A stretch of 11,450 nt of DNA from an uncultured Flavobacteriales bacterium (lineage in GTDB: Bacteria > Bacteroidota > Bacteroidia > Flavobacteriales_D > Parvicellaceae). Positions 5,801 to 11,450 of this stretch are shown piece by piece. Under the pieces are notes generated by a model that saw nothing but the letters and a program-made list of their open reading frames with translations, did no database searches and was not told where the DNA came from. The DNA lies in NCBI GenBank assembly GCA_938084875.1, contig CALKFX010000137.1, positions 1-11,450 of the forward strand, written 5' to 3'. Numbering within the stretch: the first letter of the stretch is position 1; every line of letters starts with the position of its first letter. The translations under genes and the position numbers were made by a program.

Positions 5801-7030
5801 TTAAATTAATTGTTTTAAAGCTATTTCAAAAGCAGTTTTAGAAATATTTTTTGGATTAGAATTTTTTTCAAAAACATTCTCTAAAGCATTTTGGATAGTT
5901 TTTGAAGTGTCTTTAAAAATAGATTCGTCTTCCATACTGTCAAGATCGTTACCCATTAAATAGGCAAATACTCTAGCCATCCCACAATTAGATATAAAAT
6001 CTGGTATTAAACTTGTATTTTGATCTGTAAAGTCAGAAATTGGCCCAAAGAATATTTCTTTATCTGCAAAAGGAACATTAGCACCAGGAGCAATTACTTC
6101 GATTCCGGATTTAAGCATTCTCTCTACTTGGTCTTTGGTAATTAATCTTGATGCAGCACACGGCAAGAAAATTTCAGATTTAATATTCCAAATTTGGTTA
6201 TTTATTTCTTCAAAAGATAGCAAATTTTTATCGTTTATTGCATTTCCATTTTTGTTTAGAAATAACTTCTTTATTTCTTCAAATGAAAAACCTTTTTCAT
6301 TAATTAATCCACCATCTCTATCAATTATCCCTACGACTTTAGCACCTTCTTGTGCGATATAGTAAGCTGCAGCAGATCCAACATTTCCCCAACCCTGAAC
6401 TATTACTCTTTTATTTTTTAAATTTCCTCCGTATATTTTATAATAATGTTTGACAGATTCTGCTACTCCAAAACCTGTTATCATATCTGCAATAACAAAT
6501 TTTCTTTCAATATCTGGAGTGTAATTCTCACTTTCAATTGTTTTTAAAACACCTTGTCTAAGTTGACCTATTCGGTTTATTTTTTGAGACTCTCTTGGTT
6601 GGTAGTGACCGTTGAAAACACCTTCTTGTGGATGCCATACACCACAATCTTCGGTTATTGGAATAACCTCGTTAATTTCATCTACATTTAAATCACCTCC
6701 AGTACCATAATAATGCTTTAGTAGAGGGGTGACTGCAGCATACCATCGTTTTAAAACTTCTTTTTTTCTTGGGTCGTTAGGGTCAAAATTTATTCCAGAT
6801 TTGGCACCGCCAATTGGAGGTCCTGAAACTGTAAATTTAACTTCCATGGTTTTAGCCAATGAGATTACCTCGTGTTGGTCTAGTCCAACTCTCATTCTAG
6901 TACCACCACCAGCTGCTCCTCCTCTAAGAGAGTTTATAACTACCCATCCTTTGGCTTCAGTTTGAGAATCTTGCCACTGAAAAATAATTTCAGGAGTTTT
7001 ATTTTCAAATTTTTTAAGTAAATCTTTCAA
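5801..7030 (-). CDS. Glu/Leu/Phe/Val dehydrogenase family amino-acid dehydrogenase
   Basis: This 409-residue cytoplasmic enzyme should convert an amino acid to its 2-oxo acid and ammonium with NAD(P). The N-terminal catalytic domain (about 12-180) holds GGAAGGGTRMR (37-47), a family lysine in EVKFTVSG (63-70), the catalytic GGAKSGI (74-80, Lys77) and GTGGDLNVD (109-117, with the catalytic Asp113). The Rossmann domain has GWGNVGSAAA (213-222), IIDRDGG (235-241), PCAASRLIT (290-298) and APGAN (314-318). The NCGMAR segment (348-353) follows. The substrate cannot be fixed by eye: leucine/valine or glutamate are both possible. The start is best read as TTG at 7030, since the first ATG lies well inside the catalytic domain and the MKDLLKKFENK N-terminus is family-like. 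A perfect TAnnTTTG lies just upstream. Confidence 0.9.
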   Translation of the reverse strand: MKDLLKKFENKTPEIIFQWQDSQTEAKGWVVINSLRGGAAGGGTRMRVGLDQHEVISLAKTMEVKFTVSGPPIGGAKSGINFDPNDPRKKEVLKRWYAAVTPLLKHYYGTGGDLNVDEINEVIPITEDCGVWHPQEGVFNGHYQPRESQKINRIGQLRQGVLKTIESENYTPDIERKFVIADMITGFGVAESVKHYYKIYGGNLKNKRVIVQGWGNVGSAAAYYIAQEGAKVVGIIDRDGGLINEKGFSFEEIKKLFLNKNGNAINDKNLLSFEEINNQIWNIKSEIFLPCAASRLITKDQVERMLKSGIEVIAPGANVPFADKEIFFGPISDFTDQNTSLIPDFISNCGMARVFAYLMGNDLDSMEDESIFKDTSKTIQNALENVFEKNSNPKNISKTAFEIALKQLI

Positions 7031-7047
7031 ATTAAATTTTAATTTTT

Positions 7048-7055
7048 CAAATGTA
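7048..7055 (-). promoter_or_regulatory. Bacteroidota -7 promoter element upstream of the amino-acid dehydrogenase
   Basis: The minus strand reads TACATTTG, a perfect TAnnTTTG match, 17 bases before the TTG start. No clear TTTG is found at -33. It lies in the 77-base gap after anmK and would let the dehydrogenase-nhaD-exb run start apart from anmK. Confidence 0.42.
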
Positions 7056-7107
7056 AAAAAGAAACTAGGTTTTGTTGTAGTTATTTATAACTCTTTTTAA
7101 ATTAATA

Positions 7108-8169
7108 TCAGGGATTATGGATAACTCCTGCAGATAAATCTTTAGAACTTCCAGTTACAGATGCTAAAATATTTATTTCGTTTCTAAGTTTAAGAACCCC
7201 TAAAAGTGAAAATATTAATGCTTCTTTAAAATCTATAAGTTTTATTTCTGGAATTACCGCTTTAATTTTTAATTCTTTAAGATTACTGATCCAGAATTTA
7301 TTATACGCTCCTCCACCTGTAATTAAAAGCGTGTCGTTGGTATCAAATTTGAAAATATTTTTAATTGTTCTACATAAATGAGTCCCAGAAGTATAAAGTT
7401 GGTCGTTTATAGAAGATTCACTTTTGTCAAATAAAGGTTTGTACCATTGGTTAAAGTCTTCAACTCCTAAGGACTTGGGAAATTCTTTTTTATAAAAATC
7501 TAAGTTCTCTAATTTTAAAATTAAATCTTCATCAAGTTTGCCAAGATTTGCAAGTTCTCCATCTTTGTCATATAAATGACCGATTTTATTGGATAGATAA
7601 TTACTAATCATATTTGCAAAATTTACATCACCTGCAATTCGTTTTCCATTTAAATTATATGAAATATTTGCAATTCCTCCAAGATTAAGACAGCCTTTAT
7701 AGTTCCCAAATAATAATTGATCTCCAAGAGGAACAAGTGGTGCTCCTTGTCCTCCAAACGCAACATCTATTGTTCTGAAATCTGAAACTGTTTTGATATT
7801 CGTTGAGGAACATATACAAGCTCCATTCCCAATTTGTTTAGTTAAATTAATATCCGGTTCGTGAAATAATGTGTGACCATGAGATGATATTAGGTCAATC
7901 TGGCTTTTTTGAATTTTTTTTTCTTTTAGAAATTCGTTGACTTTTTCACCAATGTAATTCCCAAGCTTATTGTCTAAAAAAACTAAGTCCCTTGCCTTCA
8001 ATCTACTTGCATTTTGAAGTTCACTTTTCCATTCTTTAGAATACGCATAAGTTTTTCCATCTAAAATTTCATAAAACCATGTTTTATTAAAACTTAATTT
8101 GGACCAAACAATATCTAATCCATCTAAAGATGTGCCAGACATAATTCCCACAACATTATATTTGTTCAT
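7108..8169 (-). CDS. anmK: Anhydro-N-acetylmuramic acid kinase
   Basis: The 353-residue sugar kinase should phosphorylate and open 1,6-anhydro-MurNAc to MurNAc-6-phosphate in murein recycling. The ATP-binding GIMSGTSLDGLD is at 8-19, SSHGHT at 95-100, DFRTIDVAFGGQGAPLVPLGD across 130-150, LNLGGIAN at 161-168, and LITGGGAYN at 282-290, with VTGSSKD near the C-terminus. Length and order of motifs fit the family. The usual D-x-x-P-x-N block is here GDVNFAN (180-186): the catalytic Asp (181) and the Asn (186) remain but the Pro is replaced by Phe. The ATG at 8169 is the first codon of the strong N-terminal motif run. A 68-base region separates it from the divergent acyl-CoA dehydrogenase gene. 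No murQ or nagK is visible nearby. Confidence 0.9.
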   Translation of the reverse strand: MNKYNVVGIMSGTSLDGLDIVWSKLSFNKTWFYEILDGKTYAYSKEWKSELQNASRLKARDLVFLDNKLGNYIGEKVNEFLKEKKIQKSQIDLISSHGHTLFHEPDINLTKQIGNGACICSSTNIKTVSDFRTIDVAFGGQGAPLVPLGDQLLFGNYKGCLNLGGIANISYNLNGKRIAGDVNFANMISNYLSNKIGHLYDKDGELANLGKLDEDLILKLENLDFYKKEFPKSLGVEDFNQWYKPLFDKSESSINDQLYTSGTHLCRTIKNIFKFDTNDTLLITGGGAYNKFWISNLKELKIKAVIPEIKLIDFKEALIFSLLGVLKLRNEINILASVTGSSKDLSAGVIHNP

Positions 8170-8213
8170 AAATTTAATGTAAAACTAACCATCACAATAT
8201 AGTATTTATTTTA

Positions 8214-8221
8214 TAGATTTA
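8214..8221 (+). promoter_or_regulatory. Possible -7 promoter element for the acyl-CoA dehydrogenase
   Basis: TAGATTTA matches seven of eight positions of TAnnTTTG and ends 16 bases before the ATG at 8238. No TTG occurs at the proper -33 distance. The divergent spacer is very A/T-rich, so chance is possible. Confidence 0.25.
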
Positions 8222-8237
8222 AGTCCAAATTAGGAAT

Positions 8238-9377
8238 ATGAATTTTAAATTATCAGAAGAACATGAAGCAGTTAGAGAGGCTGCTAAAAACTTTGCAGAA
8301 AACGAATGTAAGCCTGGTGTTATTGAAAGAGATACCCATCAAAAAGTTGGATTCGATCAGTTAAAAATGCTAGGTGAATTAGGTTTTATGGGGATGATGG
8401 TAGATCCTAAATATGGTGGGAGTGGAATGGATACAATCAGCTACGTTCTGGCTATTGAAGAAATATCTAAAATAGATGCTTCTATCTCTGTTGCTATGTC
8501 TGTGAATAATAGTTTGGTGTGTTGGGGATTAGAAAATTTTGCTAGCGAAGAGCAAAAACAAAAATATTTAGTTCCAATAGCAAAGGGTGAAAAAATTGGT
8601 GCATTTTGTCTTTCTGAGCCAGAAGCTGGTTCAGATGCTACTTCACAAAGAACTACTGCAATCGATAAAGGAGATCATTATCTTCTTAATGGAACTAAAA
8701 ACTGGATTACCAACGGAAGTACCGCTTCAACCTACCTTGTAATAGCCCAGACCGATGCTAGTAAAGGACATAAGGGAATTAATGTCTTTATTGTAGAAAA
8801 AGGTATGAAGGGTTTTGAAATTAGTGCAAAAGAAGATAAACTAGGAATTAGAGGAAGTGATACCCATACACTTGTTTTCAACGATGTAATTCTTCCAAAA
8901 GAGAATAGGGTTGGAGAGGACGGCTTTGGTTTTAAATTTGCTATGAAAACCCTTGCTGGTGGTAGAATTGGAATTGCAGCCCAGGCCTTGGGGATTGCAG
9001 CTGGAGCTTATGAATTATCTCTTGCATATTCTAAAGAAAGAGAAACTTTTGGAAAACCAATTAATCACCATCAAGCTATACAGTTTAAATTGGCTGACAT
9101 GTATGTAGATATTGAAAATGCAAGAAACTTGGTTTACAAAGCCGCATGGCATAAAGACCTAAATATGGATTATAATTTATCTGGTGCTGTTGCAAAACTA
9201 CATGCTTCTGAAGTAGCGATGAGAACAACAGTTGAAGCTGTTCAAATTCACGGTGGTTATGGTTACGTTAAAGAATACCATGTTGAAAGACTAATGAGAG
9301 ATGCCAAAATAACTCAAATTTATGAGGGAACATCTGAAATTCAAAGAATAATAATCGCAAGAAATACTATAAATTAG
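8238..9377 (+). CDS. Acyl-CoA dehydrogenase (short-chain/butyryl-CoA type)
   Basis: The 379-residue flavoenzyme is expected to remove two hydrogens from an acyl-CoA thioester, passing electrons to electron-transfer flavoprotein. The N-terminal helical domain ends near 115. The middle beta domain carries the first family signature AFCLSEPEAGSDA (122-134) and NGTKNWITNG (151-160) for FAD. The C-terminal helical domain has RETFGKPI (268-275) and the second signature QIHGGYGYVKEYHVERLMRDAK (336-357), and YEGTSEIQR (362-370) contains the catalytic Glu363. That Glu position is typical of short- and medium-chain enzymes. Isovaleryl- and long-chain enzymes have it elsewhere. The exact substrate is not settled: butyryl-CoA or a branched-chain acyl-CoA are both possible. 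ATG at 8238 is the natural start, preceded by aggaat, a weak ribosome site. Confidence 0.93.
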   Translation: MNFKLSEEHEAVREAAKNFAENECKPGVIERDTHQKVGFDQLKMLGELGFMGMMVDPKYGGSGMDTISYVLAIEEISKIDASISVAMSVNNSLVCWGLENFASEEQKQKYLVPIAKGEKIGAFCLSEPEAGSDATSQRTTAIDKGDHYLLNGTKNWITNGSTASTYLVIAQTDASKGHKGINVFIVEKGMKGFEISAKEDKLGIRGSDTHTLVFNDVILPKENRVGEDGFGFKFAMKTLAGGRIGIAAQALGIAAGAYELSLAYSKERETFGKPINHHQAIQFKLADMYVDIENARNLVYKAAWHKDLNMDYNLSGAVAKLHASEVAMRTTVEAVQIHGGYGYVKEYHVERLMRDAKITQIYEGTSEIQRIIIARNTIN

Positions 9378-9385
9378 AATAAAAA

Positions 9386-9408
9386 AAAGAGGAATTTAAT
9401 CCCTCTTT
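9386..9408. terminator. Terminator between convergent genes
   Basis: A 7-base-pair stem, aaagagg (9386-9392) with cctcttt (9402-9408), encloses a 9-base loop. In the minus direction the stem is followed by a run of eight U residues in all (complement of 9381-9388, partly in the stem), a strong intrinsic terminator for gldJ. In the plus direction the tail (aattgattttta) is weaker but usable for the acyl-CoA dehydrogenase, whose stop is only nine bases upstream. A further short inverted repeat (attgat 9410-9415, atcaat 9427-9432) lies beside it. Confidence 0.65.
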
Positions 9409-9432
9409 AATTGATTTTTAGTTTCAATCAAT

Positions 9433-11382
9433 CTATTTCCAAGCATCCATTCCACTCGGACTTCCAATTCTATCCATAGCACATCTAAACCCAATGGCTG
9501 ATGTTGATCGGTCTTCTTCCAAATATCTTCTAGTTCCAGGATTTAGATAATAAGCTCTATCTTTCCAAGAAGCTCCTTTATAAACTCTAGATTTATCAGA
9601 AATCAATGATGTTATTGCACCAGCAATTGTACCATTTTTCTTTTGAAGTCCTCTTTGGTACATTGCCCAGTCTTCATTTAAACCTCCATTTTCGATACCC
9701 TTGTTGAATTCGTCAATATCTCCTTGATTGTTGTCAGGGTCACCAGGATGATAAATGGATGATTTTAAATCTCCATCTAAATAATCAATATTATCTGCAA
9801 TTCTGTAATTACTTCTCTTCATATTTTCTTCAGCAGTAACATCTCTCATTTGAACATTTCCTGGTGTATTAAGTATGAAATCTGCCATACCAGATCTTAA
9901 CATTGGACTTATCTCTATATTATATCCTGCCAAATCTGCATCTTGTTGAACTTGCAAATCAAAGTCTTGAAAAATTTGATCAAAAATTTCTTGAATTTTT
10001 CCAGACGCTTCAAGAGTTTGTCTATTTTTCATAAAGTCTTGAGCTTCTTTAATTTTATTAGATATTACAGAAAGCAATTCATTTTCTACTGAATCAAGCC
10101 TATTTTGCTTCACGTATCCATAAGTTCTATTACCTTGTGGGACTTTATCTTCTCTCTCTGCTTTAAATTCAGCAATGTATTGTTCAATTCCATCAATGTC
10201 ATAAATGGTAACATCGTATTTTTCATCAATTGAACCAGAAGCATTAAGTACTTTTGTTTTGAAAACATTTCCTCTAAATGGTCTAAACTCATCTGCATCT
10301 CTAGAAGTCATAGGTCTGTAAACATCTAAAACCCATTCACTAACATTTCCAGCCATATTGTATAATCCATAATCATTTGGCCAGTAAGAATAAACAGGAG
10401 CAGTAATATCTGCGTTGTCATTTAAATGCCCCGAAACACCCATGTAATCTCCTCTTCCTCTAACAAAATTTGCCAACATGTCTCCTTGAAAGTTTTCTTG
10501 AGGATTTCTAACCCAATGACCATCCCATGGATAAACTCTTTTTTCAATTATTCTTTCATCAACAGTATTTCCAATAAGTCCATAAGCAGCAAATTCCCAC
10601 TCTGCTTCAGTAGGTAGTCTATACCTAGGAAGAATAACACCATCAGACATTCTAACTTTTCTAGTAGCTAAATCTTTAGTTTTAAGTTTTCCAGTAGTTG
10701 GATCATACCCACCCTTAGAAGGATCTAAATCTGCAATTTGGCCCTGCGGATTAAGACCTTGCTCGTACTGTCCTGCCATATATGCATCCGTTGTGAAAGG
10801 TTCGTTTTGTTGATTTGGGTTAGATACCAATATGCCTTCTCTAATAAGAATAAACTCATTGACTCTATCAGTTCTCCATTTACAAAATTCACTAGCTTGT
10901 TGCCAAGAAACTCCAACGACAGGGTAATCTCTGTAAGCGGGATGTCTTAAATAATATTCTACGTACTTTTCGTTAAAACCTAATTTTTCTCTCCATGAAA
11001 GCGTGTCTGGAAGAGACTTTTTGTAAACCATAGGAAAATCTGTATATGTTCTTCTTACCCAGTACATATACTCACACCAATGGTAATTAGAAATCTCAGT
11101 CTCATCCATGTAAAAAGAAGAAATAGAAACTCTTCTAGGAATGTTGTGGTTTTCGTAGGTTACATCCTGCTCTACTCTTCCCATAGTAAATGTACCACCT
11201 TCAATTAAAATTAAACCTGGACCAGTTTCTTGTTCTTCAAAAGGAACTTTTTGAAAACCTCCATTTTTAGGATTGTTGTAATCCCAACCAGTTATGCTTG
11301 ATGTTTCATACTCTGTTCCACAGCTTGAAATCAAGCAAGTTATAAAAAGAAAACAGATTAAATAATTTAAATTATTTCTCAT
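9433..11382 (-). CDS. gldJ: Gliding motility / type IX secretion lipoprotein GldJ
   Basis: The 649-residue outer-membrane-associated lipoprotein belongs to the sulfatase-modifying-factor-like GldJ family, known in flavobacteria to be needed for gliding and for stability of the GldK/T9SS ring. A lipoprotein signal ends with lipobox ISSC, giving lipidated Cys21. The FGE-like fold starts near 58 (EGGTFTMG, 61-68; DETEISNY, 93-100), with RLPTEAEWEF at 255-264 and YNMAGNVSEW at 341-350. It closes after a long interruption with GASWKDRAYYLNPG (603-616) and GFRCAMD (631-637). The catalytic cysteine pair of true formylglycine enzymes seems absent, so it is presumably structural. Residues about 370-600 form a large insertion with a helical, charged segment (420-480) and an RDVTAEEN block (513-520). 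It looks longer than the roughly 560 residues I recall for other GldJ proteins. ATG at 11382 directly precedes the signal peptide. Confidence 0.92.
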   Translation of the reverse strand: MRNNLNYLICFLFITCLISSCGTEYETSSITGWDYNNPKNGGFQKVPFEEQETGPGLILIEGGTFTMGRVEQDVTYENHNIPRRVSISSFYMDETEISNYHWCEYMYWVRRTYTDFPMVYKKSLPDTLSWREKLGFNEKYVEYYLRHPAYRDYPVVGVSWQQASEFCKWRTDRVNEFILIREGILVSNPNQQNEPFTTDAYMAGQYEQGLNPQGQIADLDPSKGGYDPTTGKLKTKDLATRKVRMSDGVILPRYRLPTEAEWEFAAYGLIGNTVDERIIEKRVYPWDGHWVRNPQENFQGDMLANFVRGRGDYMGVSGHLNDNADITAPVYSYWPNDYGLYNMAGNVSEWVLDVYRPMTSRDADEFRPFRGNVFKTKVLNASGSIDEKYDVTIYDIDGIEQYIAEFKAEREDKVPQGNRTYGYVKQNRLDSVENELLSVISNKIKEAQDFMKNRQTLEASGKIQEIFDQIFQDFDLQVQQDADLAGYNIEISPMLRSGMADFILNTPGNVQMRDVTAEENMKRSNYRIADNIDYLDGDLKSSIYHPGDPDNNQGDIDEFNKGIENGGLNEDWAMYQRGLQKKNGTIAGAITSLISDKSRVYKGASWKDRAYYLNPGTRRYLEEDRSTSAIGFRCAMDRIGSPSGMDAWK

Positions 11383-11433
11383 TTTTAAATAAGTTTATGT
11401 CACGCAATTAACGTAAATATAATTCGAAAGTTT

Positions 11434-11441
11434 CAAATTTA
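11434..11441 (-). promoter_or_regulatory. Candidate -7 promoter element for gldJ
   Basis: The minus strand reads TAAATTTG, a perfect TAnnTTTG match 52 bases before the gldJ ATG. A second 7-of-8 match (TATATTTA) is at 11414-11421. The expected -33 region falls near or past the window edge, so the full promoter cannot be judged. Confidence 0.35.
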
Positions 11442-11450
11442 TGCTTTTTT

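Noticed and set aside
694..6900. Link between the valine tRNA genes and the nearby Leu/Val-type dehydrogenase as a valine-sensing unit
   Set aside because: They are several kilobases apart with unrelated genes between, and no T-box or leader peptide is visible. Coincidence is the simplest explanation.
8170..8237. Regulatory RNA or riboswitch in the divergent spacer between anmK and the acyl-CoA dehydrogenase
   Set aside because: Only 68 A/T-rich bases with no stable stem; too short for a known riboswitch.
5801..9377. Amino-acid dehydrogenase plus acyl-CoA dehydrogenase as a dedicated branched-chain amino-acid degradation cluster
   Set aside because: They are on opposite strands with anmK between them, and no oxo-acid dehydrogenase, transferase or hydratase genes are present. 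The idea remains possible metabolically but is not supported by the layout.
9433..11382. gldJ product as an active formylglycine-generating enzyme
   Set aside because: Although the fold is shared, the region that holds the catalytic cysteine pair reads RAYYLNPGTRR here, and the lipoprotein signal, length and insertion fit GldJ.

Overview
The window looks like an ordinary chromosomal stretch from a member of the Bacteroidota, most likely a low-GC flavobacterium. The supporting signs are a gliding/type IX secretion lipoprotein (GldJ), an ExbB-ExbD-ExbD-TonB cluster with two tandem exbD genes, A/T-rich codon use throughout, few recognisable Shine-Dalgarno sites, and several intergenic matches to the Bacteroidota -7 promoter element TAnnTTTG. 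The NhaD-type Na+/H+ antiporter would suit a marine or saline habitat, but this is only suggestive.

Layout from left to right. A small four-helix membrane protein of unknown function is on the minus strand (29-514). It is followed by a gene-free stretch of about 180 bases rich in short inverted and direct repeats, and by two tandem valine tRNAs on the minus strand (GAC at 694-768, TAC at 800-874) separated by a terminator-like hairpin. Next comes a long run of eight minus-strand genes, read from right to left: anmK (8169-7108), a Glu/Leu/Phe/Val dehydrogenase (7030-5801), nhaD (5795-4419), exbB (4376-3636), exbD1 (3632-3243), exbD2 (3246-2860), tonB (2858-2124) and folC (2124-925). Spacing from exbB to folC is extremely tight, with 1-4 base gaps or overlaps, so these five genes are almost certainly co-transcribed and translationally coupled. 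Divergent from anmK, a butyryl-CoA-type acyl-CoA dehydrogenase runs on the plus strand (8238-9377). It converges with gldJ on the minus strand (11382-9433), with a hairpin terminator between them.

How the genes relate. ExbB, two ExbD proteins and TonB form the inner-membrane motor that energises TonB-dependent outer-membrane receptors. NhaD next to it controls the Na+ and H+ gradients across the same membrane. The amino-acid dehydrogenase and acyl-CoA dehydrogenase could both serve amino-acid catabolism. AnmK recycles murein anhydro-sugar and FolC makes folates. GldJ belongs to the gliding/T9SS machinery.

I see no sign of a defence island, CRISPR array, transposon or phage. The most noteworthy points are three non-ATG starts in the minus-strand run, the tandem exbD pair whose 5' halves remain about 83% identical in DNA, the altered phosphate-binding motif of AnmK, the terminator-like hairpin between the two tRNAs, and the repeat-dense region 3' of the tRNAs. 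I did not find a convincing new biological system.
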